From: Rostratula benghalensis
Lineage: Eukaryota > Chordata > Aves > Charadriiformes > Rostratulidae
NCBI GenBank assembly: GCA_013399305.1
Contig: VXAI01000066.1
Location: 1,408,055 to 1,472,054, forward strand
Direction: 5' to 3'
Length of the DNA: 64,000 nucleotides
In this document: positions 1-19,442 of the stretch, one piece after another
How positions within the stretch are numbered: the stretch's first letter is position 1
How the letters are laid out: each line of letters begins with the position of its first letter
Program-made: the position numbers and the translations under genes
Notes under the pieces: model-generated
Told to the model about the DNA's origin: nothing
Databases searched by the model: none
The model's input: the letters and a program-made list of their open reading frames with translations, nothing else

Positions 1-385
1 GGTCTTGGAGCCAGGAATTAATCTACTGGCTCTTCCTGTTTATCCCCTCATCAATGTCTGCATTTGGTTGAATAGAGGAGAACGATACTTGTGCTCCTGA
101 TCCCTTAACCAGCTGTCCCAGGGACCTAAAGTCTCTCTTCATTGCCTTTAGACTTCTGGTAGACTTCTAGACTTCAGTACATTTTTATAACCAGAAAGAT
201 CAGAGGGCTTCCTGTCCAGGACACCAGAAGCACATAGTCCTTCACTAAATGAACATCCCCATCCTTGCAAAACAGGACTAAAATAAAATTCATGTTGTCA
301 TCGCACATGTTGGCCACAACCAGGCTTAGCATTGTGCTGGGTATTGCACTGGCTCTGAGAAATTCTAATTGGTGCCTTATAAGAC
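1..385. other. Intergenic DNA, nothing recognised
   Basis: No exon-like reading frame with splice signals and no repeat that I recognise is visible before the CR1 element that starts near 386. Confidence 0.4.
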
Positions 386-1192
386 CTAAGCTCAATGAGT
401 TTCTCCTGGAGAAACTGGATGCCCATGGCTTGGATGAAAGTACTCTCCACTGGGTTAAAAACTGGCTGGGGGGCTGGGCCCAGAGAGTGGTGCTAAATGG
501 ATTTAAATCCAGTTGACAGCTGGTCATGAGTGGTGTCCCCCAGGGCTCAGTATAGTGGCATATATANNNNNNNNNNNNNNNNNNNNNNNNNNNNNNNNNN
601 NNNNNNNNNNNNNNNNNNNNNNNNNNNNNNNNNNNNNNNNNNNNNNNNGTGATTGTCCCCCTGTACCCCACACTGATGGGGCCCTACCTCCGTACTACAA
701 AAAAGATATTGAGGTGCTGGGGAGGGTCCAGGGAAGGACAATAAAGCTGGCGAGGGGTCTGGAGAGTAAGCTGCCTGAGGAGAGGCTGAGGAGGCTGGGC
801 TTGTTCAGCCTGGAGGAGAGGAAGCTGAGGGGAGACCTTCTCACTCTCTGCAACTACCTGAAAGGAGGGTGTAGAGAGGCAGGGTTTGGTCTCTTCTCCC
901 AAGTCACAGGCAATGGGACAAGAGGAAATGGCCTCAAACTGTGCCAGAGGAGGTTCAGACTGGATATTAGGAGAAATGTTTACACTGAAAGGGCTATGAA
1001 GCATTGGAATGGGCTGCCTGGGGAAGTGGTTGAGGCACCATCCCTGGAGGTATTCAAAAGGTGGGTTGACACAGTGCTTAGTGATATGGTTTAATGATGG
1101 GTTCGTTTGTTGTGTATTTTTTTATTGGAGTTAGGTTGGACTAGATGATCTCAAAGGTCCCTTCTAACCTGGCCAATTCTATGATTCTATGA
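386..1192 (+). mobile_element. CR1 LINE fragment, plus strand, 3' end retained
   Basis: The translation shows CR1 reverse-transcriptase ORF2 pieces. LDAHGLDESTLHWVKNWL comes before the gap, followed by a SGVPQGS reverse-transcriptase motif. After the gap come [36 protein letters not shown] and [20 protein letters not shown], the usual ORF2 C-terminus. The copy ends in the CR1 3' UTR (GGTTGGACTAGATGATCTCAAAGG) and an ATTCTATGATTCTATG tail at about 1175-1192. A stop codon interrupts the frame just before the reverse-transcriptase motif, so the element is dead. An 82-base gap splits it, and the sequence jumps from the reverse transcriptase to the distal region, so either an internal deletion or an underestimated gap removes part of ORF2. 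Confidence 0.88.
567..648. other. Assembly gap (82 N)
   Basis: An unresolved run of N inside the CR1 LINE. The ORF2 segment expected between the flanks is far longer than 82 bases, so the gap length is probably nominal unless the copy is internally deleted. Confidence 0.97.
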
Positions 1193-4100
1193 CTGTATCA
1201 TTCCAATCTGACAAGAAGCTGATTCAAGTTGACGTTTGGACCAAGCCTAGGAAAAGCTGCAAAGACTGTTGTAAAAATAAGTCATATACCAGCTTCCTCT
1301 TTGCAAATGAATATGCCAGTGTTTACCAGTAGTCCTGGTTTCCAGATGAACTTTGATTATATCATTTGCAGCTGGCACCATTAGTATCGTTATTCTAATT
1401 CCCAACAGAGTTCTTGGACTATAGCCAGAAGCTCTTAACGAAGAAAACCTGTCAAGCAGACATGAATACTGGCATTAAGATATCCAGGCAGATTTAAAAC
1501 CACAGAAATCATTATTTCTCTGGAAACCTGCATATGAGTAGTAGGAATATGAGTAAAAGAGAATGAATTCAGGTTTTTTGGAAAGCAAGGATGGGTTTTT
1601 CTTTTTAATCTAACCAGGGTGGGGCAGCTGGACTCTTTAGACATTTTACAGAGTATGAAGACTGTCCCTGTGGCTGCTTTTGGTGTTTGCCTGATAAATG
1701 ACCTCATGTGAGTGCACAGCCTCAATAGCTTCTTCACTCTTATATAAGAAGTAGTGACTGTCCTGACCAGTCTGTCACACAGGGAGGGGAGAAGGACTGA
1801 AATTAATTGTGTGCACCTGGTGAAGTGGGATAGAGGAGCAGCAGAGATTTTATCAGACATTTCCTAATATGAAAGAAATACCAATTTCATTACCTTTATT
1901 TCCACTGCTGTGTCTCTTGATCACAGCAGCTGAGATGTTTCTAAACTGAGGTCTTAAGCTTAACCACATTTTCCCTACAGCAAACATCCAGAGTCACAAG
2001 TGATTCAGTTCATTTCATATTGTCAAAGTGAAATATGAAGCCCTTGCAGAGCCACAGAGTAAAGATCTCATTGAGAGTAAAGAATGATTGAGATAATCTC
2101 AGCCTCAGAATAAAAAAGGCACCCTGTACTTTTTGCTGTTTGCTGGTAGAGAGATGAGCCAGGATTTGGCTGAAAGCAGAAAGAACCTCAAGGCACTAAG
2201 GATGAAGTCCAGAAACTACTGAAATATACCACAATCTAATGTTTCTGTGTTAGAGTCTCCCACAGCACATGTACAAGAGTACAGAGAACTGGTATCTGCC
2301 AGCCCGAGGAGCCAGAGTCTCCAAAAAAATGAACAGAGTTTTAAGATTTTCCAGAAACACACAGGGACCTTGGAAAAGTTTGATCGTGGCAAAGAGTGAG
2401 CATTACAGAAAGCAGCCCCTGGAAGACATATCATCGCCCAGCCAAACACACCCTGAGCATGGGTGGCTTGTCCCCAGAGTACAGGGCTGCTGAACTTGTG
2501 CATGTCTGAGGAGCGGACACCATACAGCCCAAAAATACCGTGCACTATGCAGACTGTAGCTGAGTGTTCCACCAGTCCAGGGGAGCTCCCCGGACCCATA
2601 CAGGTCCCTCACTGCTGTAGTGGCAGTCGTGTAGCAAGGAGGATCTGGTGCCAAGGAAGGCCCAGACACTGGTCTTTGATGGCACTGAAGTTGCTCACAG
2701 ATTTATCACATCCATCTTCAATTTGGCCTGATCAGCTTTCTCAGAGTTAGAAATAGCATCCGCCCATTCAGAGGAGAACAAATGCCATGGTTGTCACTAG
2801 TGGGAAATGCTGAGAAAGAGCACTGAGATGGTCTAGAGAAGAAGAAAGAAGAAACTGCCCTCTAAGCAATACCAACAGCTTCTGTCTTCAGGAGGAATCG
2901 TGTAGTAATTTACTGGCATCCATAGGTTTGCAGCGTTTTACAAAACCTATCTCCCAGTTCAAGCTGCTGAGCACCAGCCACGAATACAGTTCTGGACACC
3001 ACAGCATCCACACCAGATACCAAGAAATTATTGAAAACCTCACCTTAACAAGTCCTCTCGAAGCACCACCAGACCTGGTTCAAGCAAAGCCGCCCTCGCA
3101 CGCGTACTCCGCCGTGGCACACACTCCTCCAGGCAGCCAGACGGGCTGCTGTGCCTTCACATGCTGGCTCTCCCCCTCTGTGCCAGGCACTCATATACCT
3201 GCCTCCTCAGCTCCTACCTACACCTGCTGCCTCCCAACCTCTTCACCTGCCTGTGTCCCAGCTGTAAGACTGACTACTCCACAGCGCCCGCCTACTCTAT
3301 GAGAAAACTCCACCCTGCACTAAGCAGCACAGCCTGGGAATGGCAGTTTCTTGGGGGGTGGGGGGTACAAATGACCAAACCCTGCCAGCGAGGGAGAAGG
3401 GCCAGGAAATTCACCAAGGAGACCGAGAGGTGCTGTCGGGTTAACTCCCATTCCAAGCCCCCAAAAGAGATGGCTCTCTCTAAAAAGAGGAACAGGGGTG
3501 ACTGTCCTTTGCTCTGACGCTCCACAAACAAGAACCCTTGCTGCCAGGAGGACCGGCTTGCCCACCAGGAGTGCAGAGACAGGGCACATTTGCTTACCAT
3601 CCCTCTGGCTGCTTGCCATGCTATCAGCAGATGCAGATTCACATAAAGGCATTTTGACTCTTTTCTCGCTACGCCTTGCCTGAGTTTAACTTCTGGGGGC
3701 TGGGAAAGAAAATTGTGTAAAAGGAGAAGCTGTGAAAGGAGCAGCTGGACTTGGCCTGTTAATGATTCACGAGGTGCTGGGGCTGCAGTGGGGCTATGCC
3801 AGGTGAGGTAGTGAAGCAGGGCAGCCCCGGGCTCAGAAGAAACGTGTGGTATTCTGTAGCCATGCAGAAAGAGTCACTTTGGGTCACTCCTGTTCCAGGT
3901 CTCATCATTTCTGTCACACTGGAGAGATGTAGACCTTCTCTTGATGGTGTCCCCTGTCCCCAAGGATATCCCATTGAGCCTCTCTGAGGGGCAGGTGGAG
4001 TATAGGAGACAGCAGGAGCAAAAAATCTGGGCAAGGCTGGTCCTTTCAGCAGGAGGGACAACTTGATTGGGGCAGGTTGTGTTCCCTTTCACTCGCTGCA

Positions 4101-6687
4101 CTGCAAACACAGATGGTCAAGCCCTGGTAACCCAGGGCTGGGAAACAAACTGAGAAGCTGGCTGGGGTCCACGTAGGGCCAGGTACAACACCTCCGTAGG
4201 AGCTCTCCTGGCCCGCAGCCGACTCTGGAGTGCACGATTCACCTCTCTGAATATAGGTGTCCAAAATAACTAAGTGAGTGATGTCCTAGGAGTCTCTGAT
4301 TCTTTCTGTTGGCTATGATAGGATGACAGGAGTGGGGGGTGACATTTGTGGGTATACATCTTCACTGAAGCTGTCCAAAATCAGTTGAGATCAAGCTTGT
4401 CTTTGCATTTCATAGCACCTAGATTATTTTTTTTTTTTCTATTCACTTGTCCAATCATGTTTTGAACTCACACATACTTTTGCATCAAAGGTATTCGCTG
4501 GTAATGAGAATACGTTCTGCTGCATGTAACGAGAACTACTTCCCTCTGTTTTGAGCCCAGTGTATAAAACCTGCATTTGGTAATACTAGCATTTTTTTAA
4601 ATTGAGAGAGACAATGAATGATTTTTCCCCATTCACAGTCTTTAAGCTACACAGGATTTCAGCATCCGCTCTTACATGCCCTGTCAAACACAACTCATCT
4701 TATCCCAGGTTGGCATCTCAAGCAGCTCACAGGAATTGTGCTGCCAAAGTCTCTGTCCCTTTTCACTGACTGCAAAAGGAATCTGCACAGCTAAATCAGA
4801 GGAGGAATATTAACCCTCGAGCCATCTGTTGCATGCAAGATAGATCACAACCCCATGCAACATACAAGGGGACTTGGGCTGATGAAAAACCTTTGTATGT
4901 TCTGCATCCTTTTCCCCTCTTCAAGACATCAACTTATCTGTCTCATAAGCCCTGCCCTTGGGGACACCTTCCTTTGGAGACAGCAATGTTTATTCACTGA
5001 CAGGATTCCAGCTAGAAATGAGAGGACCATTGTCTTCTAAAATTAGAAGGGAAATTTGCTATCCTGCAATGTCCTGTCTGGCTCCCATCACAACTGAAAA
5101 ACATTTAGATTCTCAAACACAAGGGCTGATACGGTGCCACTTTTTCTTGCCTTCCTGGCAGAAAGGCAGATTTAGGAGACTACAAGTCTCTCCCATGGGT
5201 TTGCTAATATTTATTTAGAGGGATCAGTTAGTTCCAGGTGCCACAGTACACCTGAAAGAGGTGTTTGATGGCATGGGTCACGTTTCCTGCATCCCAAAGG
5301 TACGACATTGGGGACTGCCTTATGAGTCAGGGCAGAGACTGTACAGTGGTGAATCCTTGCCACAGAAACAGATCTCCCTTTCAAAGCAGAGGGAGTTTAG
5401 GTGTTTTCTGGCTGGCACCGCTGAAGCTGTAGAGGAATTTTATGGCTCTACAAGATTTGAGTGTGACAGAAAGCTACAATGTGGCTACTCACACCAGGGC
5501 TATGCATGATCTGCTGTACTGATTTTGAGTACTGCTGCTTTTTTTTTGTGTTTTGAAATGCACAGGAAAAAAAACGTTCTCCTTGCAGAAAAGAAATTTG
5601 ACTGTAATCTTAAAAAAAAAAAAGTCTGTATGTCAATTGCTCATCACTTTCAAAGGGACAAAGGCAACAGAGAATATTTCTGGCTTTCAGAGAGTTCTTG
5701 GCAGGAATGCTGTATACAGCCACTCTGGTTGTTTTAGAAATCAGAAAGGATTTGCAAAGGAAATGCAGCAGTCAGGAAAGCACCAGAATGCACAGGAGCA
5801 GAGGTGCAATGTCTATGCTAAATTCCAGTCAGAGCAAGTTCCTCCCGAGCCAGAGCAGAACTTGGCCCATGTGACTTCCAGAACAAGGAAAAATGAGACA
5901 AATGATTGATATGATGTCCTACATGAGACATCTCTCCAAGGGCAGGCTGATGTGCTCCTACACTCGTGCTGCTGTAGCCTTTCCCTTATGTTTGAGATAG
6001 GTTTTAAAGTTACATGTTGTTTTAGAATTAGTTTTAGATAAATAGCCTTGTCTGAATTGGCACAGGAGGACCCAAAGTTGGCGCAGACAAGAGCAAGGAT
6101 GGTGGCTGACTCCCTCCCTCCCCAATCCTCCTTGCAGTTGCAGTATCTCTGTAAACAGATCTTTTAGAAAAGAGCCAAGTTACCCGTACAAGCAAGGAGC
6201 TCCTCTATTGTCATTCAGCAAATGCTCCAGGAAACACACTGAAGCAGAAAGATTGGTAAGACCAACAGCAAAGAAGAGAGTTTGATTAGCACATAGAGCC
6301 AATAGCTAGAAACCACAAATTTCCGAAACACATGTTCTGAATAAACTGGGTAACTGAATTTCCATGTGGAAACAAAACCGGAGGTTATGCATAGCAATAG
6401 ATCAAAATATTCTTCAGATGAAAAAAACTATTTTTTCCACTTTCACCGTGGAAAAGGAGGCAAAAAGAAAAGCAAAAAGAAACATTAGAACCTAGAATAT
6501 GAAAGCAAATGAAGAAGTTTGTTTCCTAAGTGTCCCTGCACAAAATGAAGTGGCAGAAAGATAAAAATACAATCGTTTTCACAAAAACCAAGCAGCAGAA
6601 GTGGTAATTAATACCTTTGTTAAAGACAACATTTATGTATCACTCTGGAGATGGCACAGCTTTCCAACTTTAAGATATCTTTGTGCA
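1193..6687. other. Gene-free intergenic stretch
   Basis: No recognisable exon, RNA gene or full repeat is visible. Open frames here (for example 2403-2669 minus, 2928-3302 plus, 5553-5909 plus) lack family similarity, splice context and conserved motifs, so I treat them as chance. There are short homopolymer runs near 4427-4438 (T) and 5611-5622 (A). In mammals CHST4 lies on this side of TAT, but I see no sulfotransferase motifs. Confidence 0.5.
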
Positions 6688-7210
6688 CCTACTTTTTAAT
6701 ATCTTTATCAATGACATGGGCAATTGGACAGAGTGCATTCTTGACAAGTTCACAGGCAAAGGAAGCTTGTCTTCCCCTCTCAGAGAGGGGACAGCATCTG
6801 AAATACCAGATGCAGTAAAAGACAGACATTGGTCTAGGAGAGTGAGCCCAGGAGAGGCCACAAAACAGGGGTAGGCACAGAAGATGCACAAGGAGAGGCT
6901 GAGGAAGCGGGATCTGTTTAGCTGGGAGAAGGCCTTACTGCTGTTTGGCACTACCTAACAGAGGGTGGCAGAGAGGCTGGAGCCAGACACTTCTCAAGGA
7001 TGAGAGACTATATTGTGTATTGAGAGACAATATAACAAGAAAATTTTTCACAATGAAGGGGAGTCAAATCCTGGGACAGGGGACCAGACAGGCTGTAGGA
7101 TTTCCATTCTTGGAGCTATTAAAACTCATCCAGAGAAGGCCCTTGCTCTGTTTGACCCTGTTGCAAATAAGGGGTTGGACAATAAAACCCCATAAGTTCA
7201 TTTCAACCAA
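6688..7210 (+). mobile_element. Degenerate CR1 LINE relic, plus strand
   Basis: Frame-broken CR1 pieces are visible. LFNIFINDMGNWTECILDKF corresponds to the reverse-transcriptase stretch after PQGS. GAGAGGCTGAGGAAGCGGGATCTGTTTAGCTGGGAG further on matches the [17 protein letters not shown] segment. GGTTGGACAATAAAACCCC resembles the CR1 3' UTR. Several stops and frame changes make it clearly non-functional and older than the copy at 386-1192. The boundaries are approximate. Confidence 0.62.
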
Positions 7211-10200
7211 AATACTCCACAATTATGTGATTTCAGATGGCAGTAGCAAGGCTTGAGTGAAATGGATCTTGTCTTAGCGAGATGGGTCCAAAGAGAAGGA
7301 CAGCTGAACAGTGTGGGAAAGGAACAAAACACTGCAGAACATGTAGACAGACCTGAGTACTCTAGCATGCACCAAAGACCAATTTGCTACAAATGCAGCC
7401 ATCAGGAACTAGAGAATGACATGTGGTAGGCAGCAGGAAAGTCATGATGAAACACATTTAACCTCCAGGCAACAGAGTATAGTTTTTAACTGAACCATTT
7501 TGCCTTAGTTCTGCAGAAAGAAAAGAAAGAAAATAGAACCAATGTGTGTTGCTATTGAGGATGTAGCAGTTTGCACCAGCAGAAAACATTTAGGTAGATC
7601 ACAAGCCACTGGTGAGTACCACAAAAGCACCATTGCTGAGTGCAAATAACCATTCCTCTTGTTCCAGGCTAGAGAGTTGAACATGAAGACCTAGATACCA
7701 TAATTTAAGCCAATCCTGTTTGCGTTCACATGACCGGAGGTTGTTTTCCATGACTGACTTCTACAAGATGATGACTACTTGCCAGAACAACTTTAAAGTT
7801 GTGTCACTTCTTATTAGACTACTAATTCACATTACTAAAAAACTTCCCCTCACATCAGGAACAACTGATTCTTTTTATTAGTAGTAATGTTTGTTTTCTG
7901 GTCTCTACCTGAAGAGCTGAAAGTCTTCCATAATCACAGTCATTCGTTGCATTTACTTTTCTAATACCATGAAGATCTGTGTATGTAGTCACACAGGGCA
8001 AATAAGACCTCTTCCATCGTGCTTTCTTCTAATTTCTCTACAATGAGATTTTCAGATAAGCAGTTGTGGTTTTTACTCCATCATTACTTACTTGTCACAT
8101 ATCTTCACGTTTCTACCCTTTGTGAACAATGCATGCCCTTGAAAACGTATGTTCCATTCATCATTTCCAATTGCTGGCAGTCTGTAAGTTTCCCCCCACT
8201 CCACACCCAGTATCAGGAGTTGTGGTTCCTCCACTTTAGTGCTGATTCCTCGTGTTAGAAAACAAACGTCTTGCCATATCTCTTACATTAATTCCTTACT
8301 ATTTTCTCCTTACTACCAACCCATCTACTAACTGATTTTATTTGCATTAATCTGCCTTTTCATTTGCCTATGGAATGACATAAAAACATCATGTTCACCA
8401 TGGCTGGAGAAGTAAACCAGCTCTGCCCTAGAACTCTCTGTTCAACAGCAGGAAGCAGGCATCTGCAGCCCAAGAAGAACCTTACTGGACCATGTTCCCA
8501 TGTCTTACAAAATAATGTAATGCTCATTCATTGGTTTCATTGTACTGTAGCACTCTGATATCTTAAGTAGTGAGACAATGGGAAAACAGGAAAGAAAGTT
8601 ATGTAAATAAGGCTCTAAGGATGAAGTTACATAATACTTTACCAACACGTTACAGAAAAGAGAAATAGAGTTAAAAAAAAATTTAAATTATTTACTCAGA
8701 TTTTGAATTCATTTCACTGGTCAGCTTCTGCCTTTTTAACGCAGCCTAAACCCAGAAATCAGCAGATGGACTGAAACTTGGAGTAGAACAGCTGATCTAG
8801 AGTTGAGAGGAAAAACAACAATAATCAGAGCTGAGGCATGCAGAGTCCACACAATGCACCAGAGTGCAGAAGACCCTGCACTAACACCAAGTCCTTCTGT
8901 CAGGCATCCAGGAAATAAATCATTCAGACCTACTGACGGCACCTGTTTGCTCTGGCAAGGCTTCAGGGAACACCAACCCAAGCCAAATAAGCTAAGGGAA
9001 GACAATGCTTGACCAAGCAAAGGGCTAGAAGAGGTCTGGGTTCCCAGCACCCTAAGAGAGCCCACAGTGGACACCAAACCACAAGGAAGATCTAGAGCTT
9101 CTGCCCCTCAGGAGGCTTCCCCAGACCTGGGATGCTAGACTGAAGGTCAATATAGAAGATATAACCCAAATCTTTTTGTGATGAGTTGTTCAGCTCTGCT
9201 AGCCAGCTAAAAGCTAGCCACCTAGAAGGTGCCTTCCGGCTAATGAAACCCTCCCTGCTCAGGCTGTGTTTTTCACAGCTGTCCTGTCAATAACAAGATT
9301 TTTACCATGCAGATCTCCTCTACCCTCTCACACTCTGGTTTGCGAAATCCTTCTCAGTCACCTTGAGAAAGTATTGTCTCCCAGCCCACTGCTGCCTCCT
9401 CCTCTTACATTCAGAGTCTCTCCCTGGCCACTTCTCCTCCTCCTTACGGAAACATATCCGTGCCTCCCTTTGCTATGCACCAAGTATTCCCTTCCTCCAA
9501 CCCTCATGGAAAATGCCACCAGAGCAGATCGGCTCACTTGGCCTCTGACAGGTTGGCACAGCCTGAGAAAATGAGGTTATGTACCAGCCTTCATGTACAA
9601 AGAAGCTTTGTGTGGACATCTTCCCCTTGGATCCTCCTCCCACTCCCACACAGTGTTCAAGCCTTACCTGAGCTCCCCAGGGCCTCCCTGGTCATCCTGG
9701 GTTGCCCACCTGCAACCATCCTGGGTCCAGCTCAGGGCAGACCACATCCTCCTGCTGCAGACGTAGAGAGTGGCTACACGCTGGTGGAGACAGGCTCTGA
9801 CGGATAAGAACCATGAGCCACAGCAGGAAGACAATCAGGACCTTTCCAGATTACAGCCCCACTGGGGGCAGTCAGCACTGGTGGAAGAGAGTGGGAGAGC
9901 AGGGCTAGGGGATGGGCTGCATCCAGATTTCTGAGGCACCTGGGGAAGGTGATGGTCTCACTGCTGGCAGCTGTGATTTACCCCAACCTTCCCTCAGTAC
10001 CACAGTTTGCCCTGCTGGGTTCAGCCCTGCTGCCAGCTCCTTTGGAAGCTGAGGACTTCTATGTTTCACCTTCATTTGCCCATGAGCTGAGAAGTTCCTT
10101 CCTTTCCCAAGGAAAGCACTAGGCACGTGGTTGCGTCCCTGCCTAGGTCCCCACGCCTGGGGTAGGTCACCCTCCTCTTGAAAATGAGCAGTCCAGACTG

Positions 10201-11337
10201 TGCAGAGAAGAGCAGAAGGACATTGCAAGGTTGCTCCAGGGTGTGCAGCTGGTGCTCCCCAGCTAAGACAGGGAGGGTGGTTGTGGATCAGCCATAAAGG
10301 TGCCAAGGGATTTCTACCAGAGCACTGCAGACCTTGCTGGAGCACCTGAGGAAGAGCAGCTTGTGTCTTGGCTTCTTCCTTGGTCTCAGTGCTGAAGGGG
10401 CTTTCTTTGGCACGAAGCACCTCCAAACACCAGCTTAGGCTAGTTTGTATGGCTAGCTGGGTGCTCTAAACTACACCCACGCTGTGACGCAAAGCACCTG
10501 TGAGTATAACACCTGAAAGATGCATGTTTGTGGTTTAATGATACTTTGTTAGTGCAGCAGGGACAACACGGGTGTGGTTCAAAGGCAGTGCTATATTTGC
10601 AAAAGATGTCAATAGAGGATGTGGACTTGAGAAATCTAAGTATCTTTAGATTTATGATCTATATATATGATTATGTCTCTGGCTCTCTCAGCATTCTTGG
10701 CCAAATACTGCTGGGCTAAGATGAAACAGAACAGTGTTAATGATTGCAGAATATTTGCATGTTAACAGACATCTCTGAGGCCACTCTGAAAGGAAAGGGG
10801 CCCGTGAAAAGGGAGTGGTCTCAAAGGTGCAGCTTTCTCTAAAAGCACAGGTTGTGTGAAGAAGCTCAGGTTATTTGGCTCTCTATGTGGAGTCCTAATG
10901 GCATGAAATACCTGAAGCCATCTACCATTCACCCACAGCCCCAGCTTCTCTCTCTTTTTGTTCTGGATTGCTTTCTTTGAAGGGAAAGGATGTAGCAGGG
11001 ACACTCAGCTGATGTGTTGATGATTTTTCATACACTTTCATAGATACCTCCCCTTCTGATAGAGTGCTGGCACCCCAACTTTGTCCCGGGCAGGGGAAGG
11101 GCAGGCAATTAAACATATCTACAGACCACGGCAGGAGGTCTGGCAGTGTGTAATCTAGAGCTAGCTGTCTTTTCCCATCATTGGGGAGGCAGGGCTGACC
11201 CATGGATCCTGTTTCTGGAGGAGGACCGATGAACAGAGCTGTAGGTGATGATGTGAGGCACTCAGCAAGTCACCCCTCTGCCAGTTTCAGAGACAGCTTC
11301 CCGAGCAGCTCAGCAGAACAGGCGGTCCAATGGGTGT
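7211..11337. other. Gene-free intergenic stretch
   Basis: I recognise no gene or repeat here. A 173-codon minus frame (9905-10426) and overlapping plus frames at 9266-9807 lie in a locally GC-richer patch. They have no recognisable domain and no splice signals in a gene-like arrangement. Confidence 0.45.
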
Positions 11338-11640
11338 TATCTCTTCTTGATGGCGCGGGCACCCCTGTTCCCACAGACTGAACATATGCTAGGCGACCAG
11401 TTTCCTGTTACTTCATGGAGCTGACGTATTCAGCAATCAGTATCCCCAGCAATGCTGGGGTGTGTGAACAGCCTGTACGGTATGAACATTATCTCTTCTT
11501 GACCACATAGGCACTCCGCCTGTTTCCACAGAGCGAACAGACACCAGGCCACCAACTCCTTTTTTCTGGAGCTCACGTATTCAGCAATGATTAACTCTGG
11601 CACTGCTGGCGTGTCACGAACACCCTGTGTGATGCCCCTG
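11338..11640. repeat. Diverged tandem duplication, two ~150-bp units
   Basis: Unit 1 (about 11338-11487) and unit 2 (about 11489-11640) both begin TTATCTCTTCTTGA. They share in the same order a GGCAC..C...TGTT.CCACAG block, a GGAGCT.ACGTATTCAGCAAT block, a GCA.TGCTGG.GTGT block and a GTATGA/GTGATG end, with a period near 151 bases. By eye about 70% of positions agree, with a few small gaps. I do not recognise the unit. Read on the minus strand, both units keep an in-frame IAEYVSS peptide, which may be coincidence or may mark an old duplicated exon. Confidence 0.72.
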
Positions 11641-12024
11641 CCTTGAACGCTTAGGCACTGGCACCTGGCATGGCTGGCTCTGGCCCAAGGAGCTGTGCCA
11701 TGCTGCACCAGTGGGCAGCAGCACCCTGGTTCTGTCAGGGGCCATGGGGAAGGGGCTGTGAAGGACCAGGGGTTGGGTGAAGACTGAACTGTTCTGTGGG
11801 GAAGGCGCCAGGGATCCCACAGCGAGCCTCGGGCACCAGTGGGGCAGGAATGGCCGTCCCCGGTCTGTGTCAGGCTTGCAGGGTTCATCCCACCCTCGGG
11901 GCCTGGTGGGTGCTCTCGCCATGCCCCTGCTGGGGACAGGGACACTGCAGCACCATGGGCTGAGTGAGGGGCACCCACACAGTGGCCGAGCCAGACCTGG
12001 CGCAACAGGAGCAGAGAGCAGAGA

Positions 12025-12558
12025 CTGGCAAGTCAGAATGTTTATTAATAAAAAAAAGTCACAATAACTTACTCCCTTTGTCACACAAAGGGCTCGGTAT
12101 AAAGGGCTCTGGCCTCCTAAGGTAACATAGGTAAGTGAGAGGTGGGTACTTTTCTTTTGTCCTCCGAGACTGTGGCCTTCTGTCCCCAAGAGGAAGCGCA
12201 GCCAGCACAGGAGCTACTGGTCACGAGGGTCCTGGGCTGTGGGGCCGGGCACAGGAGCAGCCATGTGCCCCTGCCTGCATCCGCTTCGCAGGCAGCACTG
12301 ACCAACACAGGGTGCAAATGCAGAGCATATGGAGACCACAGGCATGGGGTGCCAGAGTGTGTGCAAGCTGCAGTGGAGGAGGAGGAGGGAGAAGTGGCTG
12401 CTTTGTCCCATAGTGCTGAGGGATGTGTGGAGCACAAAAAGTGCAAGCAGCCACGGTCCTGCTGCTTTAGGCAGGGGGCTGGCTGGAAGCAGCCCTGCCT
12501 GCCTGGCTGCTGCCTCAACACAAGGTCTAGCCTGGCAGAGGCAGGAGGCCAGCTGTGG
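12025..12558 (-). other. TAT: TAT 3' untranslated region
   Basis: The sequence between the TAT stop codon (12559-12561) and the polyadenylation signal is GC-rich and free of repeats. Long open frames on both strands here (for example 12142-12711 plus) are shadows in GC-rich DNA. The end point is inferred from the hexamer at 12041-12046. Confidence 0.6.
12041..12046 (-). terminator. TAT: TAT polyadenylation signal (AATAAA)
   Basis: TTTATT on the plus strand is AATAAA on the minus strand, about 510 bases past the TAT stop codon and the first such hexamer after it. Cleavage would be expected roughly 10-30 bases further on, near 12015-12030. The surrounding TTTATTAATAAA is palindromic, so it also carries AATAAA on the plus strand. 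Confidence 0.7.

Positions 12559-19442
<6,884 letters not shown>

Noticed and set aside
386..1094. Open frames with reverse-transcriptase-like sequence as a host gene
   Set aside because: They are CR1 LINE ORF2 remnants with a stop, a gap and the CR1 3' tail, so they are listed as a mobile element.
9905..10426. 173-codon minus-strand frame
   Set aside because: It has no recognisable motif, no splice context and a locally GC-rich base composition that makes stops rare.
1..12000. Search for CHST4, the mammalian neighbour of TAT
   Set aside because: No sulfotransferase phosphosulfate-binding motifs were seen in any frame. The gene may lie further left or be absent.
11430..12005. 191-codon minus-strand frame downstream of TAT
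   Set aside because: It runs across the tandem duplication and the post-TAT flank. No family resemblance, and an overlapping frame of equal length exists in another phase (11614-12189).
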